DNA of 32,840 bases from Chloroflexota bacterium (GTDB lineage Bacteria > Chloroflexota > UBA5177): NCBI GenBank assembly GCA_025966365.1, contig JAICWV010000023.1:1-32840 (forward strand), written 5' to 3'. The position numbers were made by a program, and so were the translations under genes. Below the pieces are notes generated by a model. It had not been told where the DNA came from, made no database searches, and saw only the letters and a list, made by a program, of their open reading frames with translations. Shown in pieces: positions 1 to 7,406 of the stretch (within the stretch, counting starts at the first letter, position 1; each line of letters opens with the position of its first letter).

Positions 1-140
1 AAGTTCCGCTTCTCCGCCAACCCCTGATCCGCCAGCACTTTGGTGATCGCGGCCGTTAGCGTCGTCTTCCCGTGGTCGATGTGGCCGATCGTTCCCACGT
101 TCAAATGCGGCTTGTTGCGCTCGAATTTTGCCTTTGCCAT
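1..140 (-). CDS. tuf: Elongation factor Tu, N-terminal fragment (cut by window edge)
   Basis: The first 46 residues of EF-Tu, the GTPase that delivers aminoacyl-tRNA to the ribosomal A site, read leftwards off the window. The start ATG is at 138-140. The protein opens [20 protein letters not shown] and carries the G1 P-loop GHIDHGKT at residues 19-26, the EF-Tu signature (often GHVDHGKT elsewhere). tRNA-Thr lies 42 nt upstream on the same strand and tRNA-Tyr beyond it. This recalls the well-known tRNA-tufB arrangement of enterobacteria. A promoter at 287-316 probably drives tRNA-Thr plus tuf. The rest of the gene lies outside the window, so intactness cannot be judged. Confidence 0.96.
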   Translation of the reverse strand, partial: MAKAKFERNKPHLNVGTIGHIDHGKTTLTAAITKVLADQGLAEKRN

Positions 141-182
141 TCCGTCTTGTCTCCTTGTCGATGGCAGGAAATGCCGGTCATG

Positions 183-257
183 TGGAGCTCCAGGTCAGGA
201 TCGAACTGACGACCTCGTTCTTACCAAGAACGCGCTCTACCACTGAGCTACTGGAGC
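183..257 (-). tRNA. tRNA-Thr (anticodon GGT)
   Basis: On the minus strand a full cloverleaf folds: acceptor stem GCTCCAG/CTGGAGC, D stem GCTC/GAGC, anticodon stem CGTTC/GAACG with loop TTGGTAA (anticodon GGT), T stem GTCAG/CTGAC with loop TTCGATC, discriminator T and an encoded CCA. It sits just upstream of tuf and can be co-transcribed with it. A second threonine tRNA with anticodon TGT is at 23919-23993. Confidence 0.97.
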
Positions 258-281
258 ACAAAAATGGCCGCGCCGCGGCCA
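258..281 (-). terminator. Hairpin plus U5 between tRNA-Tyr and tRNA-Thr
   Basis: Arms TGGCCGCG and CGCGGCCA at 265-272 and 274-281 form a GC-rich hairpin (7 bp with a 3-nt loop in practice). On the minus strand it is followed directly by TTTTTGT, which is the intrinsic terminator pattern. It lies between tRNA-Tyr and tRNA-Thr and overlaps the predicted start of transcription from the 287-316 promoter, so it would stop read-through from tRNA-Tyr rather than the new transcript. Confidence 0.6.
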
Positions 282-286
282 GTCAA

Positions 287-316
287 AGTGTATCAACCGG
301 TCCGAAAAGGTGTCAA
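287..316 (-). promoter_or_regulatory. Sigma-70-type promoter for tRNA-Thr and tuf
   Basis: On the minus strand a perfect -35 TTGACA (311-316) is followed after 18 bp by a -10 TACACT (287-292). The expected start is near 280, about 23 bp before tRNA-Thr. Position and quality suit a highly expressed tRNA-tuf unit. Confidence 0.65.
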
Positions 317-435
317 CGAAGGGTGGGCTGTGAGCTTTGAGAGATACGGGATGCGAGACAGGGGCTGAGTCGTATAGAGTACAGCGGCTCCGCCGATTTC
401 GGCCGTGTCCGCGACCCTCACAACTCACAGCTCCA

Positions 436-520
436 TGGTGGAGGGGGAGGGATTCGAACCCCCGAAGCTTTGCGCAGCTGATTTACAGTCAGCCCCCTTT
501 GGCCGCTTGGGTACCCCTCC
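436..520 (-). tRNA. tRNA-Tyr (anticodon GTA)
   Basis: The minus strand gives acceptor stem GGAGGGG/CCCCTCC, an anticodon arm CTGACTGTAAATCAG with anticodon GTA, a long variable arm (class II, as expected for bacterial tRNA-Tyr), T arm GGGGGTTCGAATCCCTC, discriminator A and encoded CCA. Length is 85 nt. It lies divergent from the prepilin peptidase, only 32 bp away. Confidence 0.97.
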
Positions 521-536
521 ACGCGCAGCGCGTTCA

Positions 537-542
537 AGTATA
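537..542 (-). promoter_or_regulatory. -10 element TATACT upstream of tRNA-Tyr
   Basis: TATACT on the minus strand ends 16 bp before the tRNA-Tyr 5' end, the right place for a start near 530. The -35 is weak (around ATGAGC at 17 bp). The same TATACT hexamer heads the rpsA and M23-peptidase promoters in this window, which supports the call. Confidence 0.45.
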
Positions 543-552
543 CAAGAGAGAT

Positions 553-1236
553 ATGCCAGCTCATTCTCCCCTCGTCGCCGCCGCTCTGGCCGTTCTTGGC
601 CTGGTTGTCGGCAGCCTGATTGCCTATGCCGGACCGCGCTTCTCTCGCATGCGCATTCCCGAGGCGCCGGTTTCCCCGGCCGGGGTGCTGGTGCCCGTCG
701 CCGGTCCGCTCATCTGGCGTTGGCGGCCGTTCACGACCATCGGACTGGAGATTCTGACCGCTGCCCTCTTCGCCGGACTGTATCTCCATTACGGCCCATC
801 CGCGCGTCTGCCCATCGCCGCGGCCGCAACGGCGCTTTTGCTGCTGATTGCCTCCATCGATATCGAGCACCGGTTGGTGCTCAACTTCCTGTCGTTGCCG
901 GGGACGATCGCCATGCTCGCCCTCTCGCCGCTCTGGCCGGGCCTGGGACTGGAAAGCGCGGCCCTGGGAGCGGTGGGCGGCCTTCTGATCTTCCTGGTCT
1001 TGCAGGTCATCGGGCGCGGGGCTCTGGGAGCCGGAGATACGAAGCTTGCCCTGCTGATCGGCGCCATGCGCGGCATGCCCGGCGTCTTGAACGCGCTCTT
1101 TTTCGGGGTCGTTCTCGGTGGAGTAGGTGCCCTGGTCTACCTGATTGTTCTCAGGCGAGGGCGCAAGGAGTACATGCCCTATGGCCCCTACCTGGCCGCG
1201 GGCGCGATCATCTCCTTCTTCTTCGTGTCCCCATAA
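553..1236 (+). CDS. Prepilin peptidase (A24 family, TadV/CpaA/PilD type)
   Basis: A 227-residue polytopic membrane aspartic protease expected to remove the leader of Flp pilin at the cytoplasmic membrane face. The two catalytic aspartates are visible: D103 in SIDIEHRLVLN and D162 in GAGDTKL (the GxGD motif). The N-terminal part (LGLVVGSLIAYAGPRFSRMR, residues 15-34) resembles the methylase half of PilD-type enzymes but has no cysteine tetrad. ATG 553 is chosen because upstream in-frame codons run through tRNA-Tyr, and AAGAGAG lies 5 nt before it. The gene is on the opposite strand to the rest of the pilus locus and converges on cpaE with a 108-nt gap. TadV is usually shorter, so this is the mid-length form. 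Confidence 0.93.
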   Translation: MPAHSPLVAAALAVLGLVVGSLIAYAGPRFSRMRIPEAPVSPAGVLVPVAGPLIWRWRPFTTIGLEILTAALFAGLYLHYGPSARLPIAAAATALLLLIASIDIEHRLVLNFLSLPGTIAMLALSPLWPGLGLESAALGAVGGLLIFLVLQVIGRGALGAGDTKLALLIGAMRGMPGVLNALFFGVVLGGVGALVYLIVLRRGRKEYMPYGPYLAAGAIISFFFVSP

Positions 1237-1344
1237 GCGGTTAATGGACCGGCCCATCTTCGACACTGCGGAACTGCCGCTGCCTACGAACGGGTGGAGG
1301 TGAAGAGCGTCGAAACCTGCGGGCCGGCGAGGTTGTGAGTGGTG

Positions 1345-2628
1345 TTAGGCGCGGCCGCCGCGGAAGAGGCGGGAGCGTATTCCCTGGATCCCCTGGGCCG
1401 GCTCCGGGACCTGCTCTACTTCTTCCGGCTGGCAGAGCGTGCGGGCCAGGTCCACAATGGCACGCGCGGCCGGGGGAGGATTCTGCGCCGATGTGGCCGG
1501 CATGCCCTGATTGGCCGCAGCCATGAATATGGGTCCGGCATAGGGAATCTGGAAGAGCTTGGTCTGCAAGCTGTTTTCGATCTGGTCCTTTGACAGCCCG
1601 GCCCGGGGAATGATGCCGTTCAGGACGAAGCGCGCGCGAGACTCGGGAATGCGAACCGCGCTCAAAATGCGCTTGGTGGCCACTGCCGACTTCAACGAAG
1701 CCATGTCGGCGGCCAGCGGCACGACGATCGTGGTTGCCATCTCCAGGGCGATGAGGGTGGTTTCTGAGAACGTGGAGGCGGTGTCGACCACGATGTAGTC
1801 GAAGGCCTGCTGTGAGAGGCTCAGCGTCAAGCGCACGGTATCGGCGCGAACCATCTCGGCGTCTTCAGGCGCCATGGGTGCGGCGAGGATGTTGATGCCG
1901 CTGCGGTGCTGCACGAAGTACTGATTGAGGACCTGGGGCGTGGCATCGGCGGTCTTGGATTTGGCCCAGTCCAGGATGGTCGACGTCGGAACGATGTCGA
2001 GCAAGAGCGCGTCGTGTCCCTGCTCGAAGGAGAGATCGATCAGCGCCACGCGCGCGGATGGAGCCAGACGCTTGATGGCAACCGCCAGATTCACGGCCAG
2101 GGTGGTGGTGCCCACCCCGCCCTTCAGACTGAATACGGTGACAATCTCGCCCTGGTGGGCGCGCTGGTGCGTGGCCGGCGCCTGCGTGCCACTGTGCGTG
2201 AGCCTGCCTGCGCTGTGCCTGGTGATCAGCCCCCGGATCGCCGCGACCAGCTTCGGCGGATCTTGCGGCTTGACGAAGTACTCGTTGGCCCCGGCGCCGA
2301 ATCCGGCCTCGTAATCTTCCGGCGTGGAGCGAACCGTGAGCATGATGATGGGCAGGTTTTCCCAGCCCTCCCGCTCGCGGATTTGCCGGACGAGATCGTA
2401 CCCGTCCATCCCCGGGAGCAGCGCTTCGGTGAGGACGAGATCCACCGGATTGGTCCGGAGGATATCGAGCGCTTCTTCGGCCCGGAGAGCCAGGAGCACG
2501 GTGTAGCCCTGCTCTTCGAGGAGCGCGCGCATCTCCGGTCCGGAGGTGGGGCTGTCGTCAACGATCAGAATTGTTTCTTGCACGGTGGCATGTCCATTAA
2601 CAGTGGTATGGGTTCGGGATTGTAGCAC
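1345..2628 (-). CDS. cpaE: CpaE/TadZ-like ATPase with N-terminal receiver-like domain
   Basis: A 427-residue protein predicted to localise the Tad pilus machine. Residues 18-130 form a response-regulator receiver fold (ILIVDDSPT; conserved K120 in YFVKP). The phospho-acceptor position is Glu68 (DLVLTEALLPGMDG) instead of Asp, so it is a pseudo-receiver or phosphomimetic. Residues 161-400 form a MinD/ParA-type ATPase with deviant Walker A KGGVGTTT (169-176), where the usual second lysine is Thr, as is common in CpaE. Walker B-like ALIDLS and VVDTAS follow. The start is GTG at 2626-2628, 20 nt after the tadC stop; GTG at residue 16 is an alternative. It is the last gene of the cpaB-cpaF-tadB-tadC-cpaE operon. 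No terminator was seen after it. Confidence 0.9.
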   Translation of the reverse strand: MLQSRTHTTVNGHATVQETILIVDDSPTSGPEMRALLEEQGYTVLLALRAEEALDILRTNPVDLVLTEALLPGMDGYDLVRQIREREGWENLPIIMLTVRSTPEDYEAGFGAGANEYFVKPQDPPKLVAAIRGLITRHSAGRLTHSGTQAPATHQRAHQGEIVTVFSLKGGVGTTTLAVNLAVAIKRLAPSARVALIDLSFEQGHDALLLDIVPTSTILDWAKSKTADATPQVLNQYFVQHRSGINILAAPMAPEDAEMVRADTVRLTLSLSQQAFDYIVVDTASTFSETTLIALEMATTIVVPLAADMASLKSAVATKRILSAVRIPESRARFVLNGIIPRAGLSKDQIENSLQTKLFQIPYAGPIFMAAANQGMPATSAQNPPPAARAIVDLARTLCQPEEVEQVPEPAQGIQGIRSRLFRGGRA

Positions 2629-2648
2629 CCGGTTCTCGGGGCAGGGAC

Positions 2649-3563
2649 TTAGTGGAAGAACATGAGTCTCGGCACCGCCGGTCCCAGGATGACGATGAAG
2701 AGCGCCGGGAACATGAGGAAGATCAGCGGGAACAGCATCTTGATCGGAGCCTTCCGCGCTTTTTCCTCAGCTCGCTGGCGCCGCTTGATACGAAGCTCTT
2801 CCGACTGGGACCGGAGGACCTCGGCCACACCGATACCCAGCTGGTCCGCCTGAATCATGGCGGCGACAAAGTTGGAGAGGTCTTCGACGCCGGTGCGCAG
2901 TGCCAGATCTTTAAAGGCATCGCGCCGCCCCTTGCCCGCCGCCACCTCGTTCCGGAAGCGGTCGAACTCGGAGGTAAGGGCGTTGTGCTTGCGGCTTGAA
3001 AGCGTGTTCAGGGCGCCGATAAAGCCCTGTCCAGCTTCGACGCTGATTGCCAGGATGTCGATGGCATCGGGGAGAAACTTCTGGATCTCCTCCTGGCGGC
3101 TCTTGATCTTGCGGCTGAGCCAGAGGTCGGGCAGGAAAAACCCGCCGACCACGCCGATGCCGATGAGCACGACGAATTTGATGAAGTCCACGTGGAAGAT
3201 GAAGGTCATGAACAGGAAGACGGCGATGCCCAGAGCGATGGCTGCCATGCCCTTGATCCCGAGAAAATCCTGAACCGTCAGGTCATTGGGGTTGCCGGCC
3301 ATGGCCAGCTTGGATTGTGCCTTTTCCACGGTTCCGACCGGTGTGAACTGACGCACTCGCAGCGCGATGCTGCGCCGGACCGGTCCCAGGATGCGCTCGC
3401 TTCGAGGCATCTGCAGCTCGAGCTCGGTGAGGGACGATGCGGGCCGCAGCTCGAACCGCTGCAGGCGGGTCAGTAGGGTTCCCTCGAGCTGGCGCACGGT
3501 GATAGCGCCGTAGAGGGCCAGGCCTCCGCCCGCCGCGATTCCAAGGATGAGAATGAGCATCAT
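2649..3563 (-). CDS. tadC: TadC, T2SS-F family pilus platform protein
   Basis: A 304-residue inner-membrane platform protein of the Tad pilus. It has an N-terminal membrane segment (residues 2-22), a central pair of hydrophobic segments (about 103-150) and a C-terminal one (about 276-300). The cytoplasmic T2SSF helical domain lies between (QKFLPDAIDILAISVEAGQG, then FDRFRNEVAAGKGRRDAF and VAAMIQADQLGIGVAEVL). The EAGQG and ADQLGIGVAEVLR motifs are typical of TadC. It follows tadB by 3 nt, so the two are translationally linked, and presumably pairs with TadB around the CpaF ATPase. Confidence 0.92.
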   Translation of the reverse strand: MMLILILGIAAGGGLALYGAITVRQLEGTLLTRLQRFELRPASSLTELELQMPRSERILGPVRRSIALRVRQFTPVGTVEKAQSKLAMAGNPNDLTVQDFLGIKGMAAIALGIAVFLFMTFIFHVDFIKFVVLIGIGVVGGFFLPDLWLSRKIKSRQEEIQKFLPDAIDILAISVEAGQGFIGALNTLSSRKHNALTSEFDRFRNEVAAGKGRRDAFKDLALRTGVEDLSNFVAAMIQADQLGIGVAEVLRSQSEELRIKRRQRAEEKARKAPIKMLFPLIFLMFPALFIVILGPAVPRLMFFH

Positions 3564-3566
3564 GAT

Positions 3567-4535
3567 CTACACCTCGATGTCGGCGATGCGGTTGAGGAAG
3601 AAGAAGCCAACGGCCAGCATGACCAGGGCGCCGCCCACCATGAAGTTTCCGAGCGTCGTCGTATACAGCATGGACTCGTAGGGGCCGTCGAGCAGGTTAA
3701 TGACGATGGCCACGCCAATCGGCAGGGCGGTGATGATGTACGAGGAGTAGCGCGCCTGCGCGGTCAGCGTGCGGACGTCTCGCTGAAAGCGGACGCGCCC
3801 GCGAATAGTGTTGGAGATGACCAGGAGAATCTCTGCAAGATTGCCGCCGATCTGACGCTGGACATTGATCGCTACCACCATGAGCTCGAGGTCCTCGCTG
3901 GGAATGCGCTCGACCAGATGCTCGAGGGCGACCTCGAGTGGAAGACCGAGCTTCACCTCGGCCACAACCCTCTCAAACTCTTCGCAGGCGGGCGCCGGGC
4001 CCTCGGTCGAGACCAGCTCGAAGGCCTGCATGATGCTGAAGCCGGCCTTCATACTGTTGGCCATCATCTGCGCCATGTCGGCCAGCTGTTCGAGGAAGGC
4101 CTTGCGTCGCTTCATGGATCGTCGGCGGATGTAGAGCCACGGCGCTGCTGCGCCCAGGACGCCCAGAGCCAGGAGGCCGAGGACTCCCTTGATCACGAGG
4201 CCGAGGGCCATGGCCCCAATCAGAATCGCGAAGGCCAGGGTCAGGAACTCCGCCGGGGTCATCCGAATCTGGGTCCGGTCGAGGCGCTCGTACACCGCCT
4301 GTGCCAGCCGGCCGCGTCCGACGATGCGCTCCACCTGCTTGGTGACGGCGCTGCTGGAGCGGCGAGGCCCGGCAACATCGCCCACTGACACGGTCATGGG
4401 ATTGACTTCCGTCCCCGGAAGCAAGCCGAAGCGGCCCATGCGCGTATCGAGAACAGAGCCGGTGCGCGACGACCGGAGGACGTACCAGGCCACCCCGGCG
4501 ACGGCAAAGACGACAATCAACAGGACAAAACTCAT
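3567..4535 (-). CDS. tadB: TadB, T2SS-F family pilus platform protein
   Basis: A 322-residue membrane platform protein. It has an N-terminal segment at 2-20, a double hydrophobic region near 95-135, the T2SSF domain at about 150-260 (LADMAQMMANSMKAGFSIMQAFE, with motif MKAGFSIMQA, and VVAINVQRQIGGNLAEIL) and two C-terminal segments (about 265-285 and 296-316). INVQRQIGGNLAEIL is characteristic of TadB. ATG 4533-4535 lies 15 nt after the cpaF stop. Together with TadC it converts CpaF ATP hydrolysis into pilin extraction or assembly. Confidence 0.92.
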   Translation of the reverse strand: MSFVLLIVVFAVAGVAWYVLRSSRTGSVLDTRMGRFGLLPGTEVNPMTVSVGDVAGPRRSSSAVTKQVERIVGRGRLAQAVYERLDRTQIRMTPAEFLTLAFAILIGAMALGLVIKGVLGLLALGVLGAAAPWLYIRRRSMKRRKAFLEQLADMAQMMANSMKAGFSIMQAFELVSTEGPAPACEEFERVVAEVKLGLPLEVALEHLVERIPSEDLELMVVAINVQRQIGGNLAEILLVISNTIRGRVRFQRDVRTLTAQARYSSYIITALPIGVAIVINLLDGPYESMLYTTTLGNFMVGGALVMLAVGFFFLNRIADIEV

Positions 4536-4550
4536 AGGGATTCTTTCTCG

Positions 4551-5987
4551 CTATGCATTCAGCAGAACGCGCCCGAAGACGCTGAGCGGCAACTTGACGC
4601 CCATCTGCTCGAACTGCTCGTAACACTTCGGCCGGACGCCCATGGCCTTGTACTGCCCTATCACCTTTCCCCCCTCGTAGCCGGTCTGCTCGAAGCGGAA
4701 GATGTCGTCAAGGATGATGGTATCGCCCTCCATCCCCTGGACTTCGCTGATGGCAGTAATTTTCCTGGTGCCGTCCTGCAGGCGCTCCTGCTGGACGATC
4801 AGGTTGATGGCCTTGGCAATCTGCTCCCGGATGGCGCGCACGGGAAGATCCATGCCCGCCATCAGCACCATGGTCTCGATGCGAGAGAGATTCTCGCGCG
4901 GGCTGTTGGCGTGGGCAGTGGTCAGGGAGCCGTCGTGGCCGGTGTTCATGGCCTGGAGCATGTCCAGCGCTTCCCCGGACCGTACCTCGCCCACGATGAT
5001 CCGGTCGGGCCGCATGCGAAGGCTGTTCCGCACCAGATCGCGAATGGTTACCTCGCCCTTGTGGTCGATATTGGACGGGCGGGATTCGAGCGTCAGCACG
5101 TGCCGCTGGACCAGCTGGAGCTCGGCGGCGTCTTCGATGGTGACGATGCGGTCGTCGTCCGGAATGAAGGAGGAGAGCACGTTGAGCAGCGTTGTTTTTC
5201 CGGAGCCGGTGCCGCCGGACACGATGATGTTGAGCCGTGCTCGAACCGCCGCGGAGAGAAACTGGGCCATGTCGTCGGTCAGCGATCCGAGCCGGATGAG
5301 GTCCTCGACCGCCAGCGGCTGCCGCGGGAAGCGGCGAATGGTCAGGATCGGCCCGACCAGTGACAGCGGCGGGATGATGGCGTTGACGCGGCTTCCGTCG
5401 GGGAGACGGGCGTCCACCATGGGAGATGCCTCGTCCACGCGCCTGCCCAGAGGCGCCACGATCTTGTCGATCACGCGCATGACGTGGTGGTCATCGTCGA
5501 AGGTGACGTCGCTTATCGTCAGCTTGCCGGCCCGCTCGACGAACACCTGATCCGGGCCATTGACCATCACTTCGGTGACGGACTCATCGTCCAGCAACGG
5601 CTGAATCGGGCCGAAGCCGAGGACTTCGTGGGTGATGGTATCGAGGACGCGCATGTAATCCACGCGGGCCGGCTGGATGCCGTCCTCGGCCAGCGCTTCG
5701 TCAAGCATGGAGATGATCTCGGTCTGCACCGCTTCGCGATCGTCCAGCTTGAGATGGCGGTTTGACTCGCGCAGGAGGGACGTGATCACGCGCTCGCGGA
5801 CGTGGCGGAACGGATCGAAGCGAGCCTCACCCACACTGAATCGGCGAACCGTCAGTGGCTGTTCCTCCGTCTCCGGCTTGACCAGCGTCAGCTCCGGAGC
5901 TGCTGAGGTCAGAGCGTCATCCTGCAGGACGTCGGTCTCGACGTCCGGCTGAACCGGTGTGGTGGCTATGCGATCGAGCAGTCCCAT
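4551..5987 (-). CDS. cpaF: CpaF/TadA secretion ATPase
   Basis: A 478-residue hexameric traffic ATPase of the T2SS-E family that powers Flp pilus assembly from the cytoplasmic side. It shows an N-terminal domain (about 60-210, with DYMRVLDTITHEVLGFGPIQ and VMVNGPDQVFV), Walker A GGTGSGKTT (258-266), an Asp box VTIEDAAELQL (282-292), Walker B RIIVGEVR (329-336) and a His box TTAHANS (356-362). Length matches the family. An acidic and Thr-rich N-terminal extension of about 50 residues precedes the fold. ATG at 5985-5987 has GAGGG about 8 nt upstream. cpaB ends 16 nt upstream and tadB starts 15 nt downstream, so it sits mid-operon. Confidence 0.96.
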   Translation of the reverse strand: MGLLDRIATTPVQPDVETDVLQDDALTSAAPELTLVKPETEEQPLTVRRFSVGEARFDPFRHVRERVITSLLRESNRHLKLDDREAVQTEIISMLDEALAEDGIQPARVDYMRVLDTITHEVLGFGPIQPLLDDESVTEVMVNGPDQVFVERAGKLTISDVTFDDDHHVMRVIDKIVAPLGRRVDEASPMVDARLPDGSRVNAIIPPLSLVGPILTIRRFPRQPLAVEDLIRLGSLTDDMAQFLSAAVRARLNIIVSGGTGSGKTTLLNVLSSFIPDDDRIVTIEDAAELQLVQRHVLTLESRPSNIDHKGEVTIRDLVRNSLRMRPDRIIVGEVRSGEALDMLQAMNTGHDGSLTTAHANSPRENLSRIETMVLMAGMDLPVRAIREQIAKAINLIVQQERLQDGTRKITAISEVQGMEGDTIILDDIFRFEQTGYEGGKVIGQYKAMGVRPKCYEQFEQMGVKLPLSVFGRVLLNA

Positions 5988-6003
5988 GGAAACATCCCTC
6001 CCC

Positions 6004-6876
6004 TTAGTAGCCTGGGTTTGTCCTGAACGGATTTGACATTTTGACGAACAGCCACCTGTTGGTAACCGGCAGGGTGCGGAAGTGGGGGATCGACGGCTCT
6101 TTCGCCGACGGCAGAACCGCGCTGAGCTGCCAGCCGAAGTCCTTGAGGTGCTGGATTACCAGCGCTTCCTGCAATTTAGCCAGGACGAGCAGGGTCCCGC
6201 CGCCCACCGGTGCCGCGGTGCTGGCAGTGCCGGATGCTGCCGACGCGGCGGGCGGTCCTCCGACACTGATGACCTTGAGGTTGTTCAAAACGTACTGCGT
6301 TTGGGGCGGAGCGGTGGTCGGTACTCCCTGGCCTCCGCCGGTGTAGCTTGCGATCAGGTCCACGGCATCGCCGGCGGTGATGCTGCCAAGTACGGAGTTG
6401 ACGTCACTCAGGCTGATGGCGATGCCCACGTAGCCGAGCGGAATGGCAAATGATGGGCCCTGGGCCTGACGGTACTGGCCGAGCGTCGAGAACATTCCGC
6501 TCACGATGGGAACACTCTGGTAGATCGTTTGCGTGGTGGTGATCGTCCCGGCGCAGGCAGCGGTGATATTACGAACACAGCCCGCACTGGTGGCCACGCT
6601 GGCAATTTGCTTGACGCTACTGTAGGCGCCGAACGGAACCAGCGTCGCCGGGAACTGCTTCACACCGAAGTAGGTGGTCAGTGGCTGACCTGCTCGAAAC
6701 GATGTGCCCTGCGGAATGGTCTGCAATGCGACCACAACCGGGGTGGTCTTCTGGGGCGCGGTAGTTCCGCTCCCCCCGCCGCCCCGCGAGCTGAGGATAA
6801 AGAAGAGCAGCAACACAACGATGATGACGATGACGCCGATGATGACAAGCTGCCGGCCGTTTTCTCTTTGAATCAT
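6004..6876 (-). CDS. cpaB: CpaB/RcpC-like Flp pilus accessory protein (SAF domain)
   Basis: A 290-residue protein anchored by one N-terminal transmembrane segment (residues 10-28), then a Gly-rich spacer and a SAF-type domain (PVVVALQTIPQGTSFRAGQ, 46-64). A C-terminal RcpC-like domain follows (SFAIPLGYVGIAISLSDVN and GSITAGDAVDLIASY). In diderms RcpC meets the secretin; no secretin gene is present here, so it may contact peptidoglycan or the pilus base. C100 and C108 flank a small insert and could form a disulfide. ATG 6874-6876 has TAGGA 5 nt upstream. It heads the minus-strand cpaB-cpaE operon, separated from flp by a terminator. Confidence 0.85.
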   Translation of the reverse strand: MIQRENGRQLVIIGVIVIIVVLLLFFILSSRGGGGSGTTAPQKTTPVVVALQTIPQGTSFRAGQPLTTYFGVKQFPATLVPFGAYSSVKQIASVATSAGCVRNITAACAGTITTTQTIYQSVPIVSGMFSTLGQYRQAQGPSFAIPLGYVGIAISLSDVNSVLGSITAGDAVDLIASYTGGGQGVPTTAPPQTQYVLNNLKVISVGGPPAASAASGTASTAAPVGGGTLLVLAKLQEALVIQHLKDFGWQLSAVLPSAKEPSIPHFRTLPVTNRWLFVKMSNPFRTNPGY

Positions 6877-7072
6877 GCGGTCCTATCTCGAAACAGAATT
6901 TCAGTCACGTCGCGTGGGGGCTCCCCGTGACCATGTGGCTATTCTGGGACATCCGGATACGTGCTTGCCACGTCAATCTCGTCTGCTGCCCCTGTCGGCA
7001 CTGTAGCCGTATTGGCGTCCTCGATGAAGGGCCTATCGTCCCGCAGTTCTCGGGTCAATCGTCCTCTCCCAG
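6877..7072. other. Intergenic leader upstream of cpaB
   Basis: About 200 bases between the flp terminator and cpaB with no supportable gene. It must hold the promoter of the cpaB-cpaE operon; no convincing -35/-10 pair was found. TTGACG occurs on the minus strand but lacks a -10 at the right distance. An inverted repeat GTCACG (6904-6909) / CGTGAC (6926-6931), with a G-run facing a C-run inside, could form a 5' UTR hairpin. Confidence 0.4.
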
Positions 7073-7110
7073 ATAAGCGAAAAGGAGCGCCGGAGATCTC
7101 CGGCGCTCCT
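7073..7110 (-). terminator. Intrinsic terminator of flp
   Basis: A perfect 28-bp palindrome at 7083-7110 gives a 12-bp stem (5' arm AGGAGCGCCGGA) with a GATC loop. On the minus strand it is followed by TTTCGCTTATCT. It begins 20 nt after the flp stop codon and would limit read-through into cpaB, letting pilin be made in excess of the assembly proteins. Confidence 0.8.
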
Positions 7111-7129
7111 CGTGGTTGCTCGCGTTCGC

Positions 7130-7330
7130 TTAGGCGCTCTTGAGCGCGTTGGCGACATCCTGGAAGGTGTTCTGGATGTACGGGCCGATGGCGAGGATCA
7201 TGACAATAGCCACGATCGAGATCAGCGCTGCCAGCAGCGCGTACTCAATCATGTCCTGTCCTTCCTCATCCCGGCCCAGCGTCGCCAGCACGTTGCGCAG
7301 CCACATCTGAACGGTTGTCACGCTAGTCAT
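7130..7330 (-). CDS. flp: Flp-type major pilin precursor
   Basis: A 66-residue prepilin. The Flp cleavage motif is intact: G24|QDMIEY with E29 and Y30 at +5 and +6 of the mature protein, followed by a hydrophobic helix (ALLAALISIVAIVMILAIG, 31-49) and a short polar tail ending NALKSA. The leader (24 residues) is long but polar, ending GRDEEG. ATG 7328-7330 is chosen because GGAAAGAGAG lies just upstream and the length then matches the Flp family. Processing is expected from the prepilin peptidase at 553-1236. It is monocistronic, with its own terminator and a structured 5' region. Confidence 0.95.
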   Translation of the reverse strand: MTSVTTVQMWLRNVLATLGRDEEGQDMIEYALLAALISIVAIVMILAIGPYIQNTFQDVANALKSA

Positions 7331-7348
7331 TTCTCTCTCTCTTTCCTG

Positions 7349-7406
7349 CCTTACCTTGAATAAGGTTCTCGACTCTGAGTCGCCGGCAAGGCGCAATGCG
7401 TGCGCC
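7349..7406 (-). promoter_or_regulatory. Structured 5' leader of flp (candidate cis-regulatory RNA)
   Basis: Three small hairpins can be drawn in the flp leader: ACCTT/AAGGT (7353-7366), the 13-base palindrome CGACTCTGAGTCG (7370-7382) and GGCGCA/TGCGCC (7390-7406). A competing 7-bp helix pairs CCTTGCC with GGTAAGG (7385-7391 with 7349-7355). It shares bases with two of the hairpins and ends close to the Shine-Dalgarno. It does not match the c-di-GMP-I consensus. Function is inference. Confidence 0.35.

Noticed and set aside
405-1266. Long readings on both strands over the prepilin peptidase region
   Set aside because: They run through tRNA-Tyr, lack family motifs and are explained by high GC in the third codon position of the plus-strand peptidase gene.
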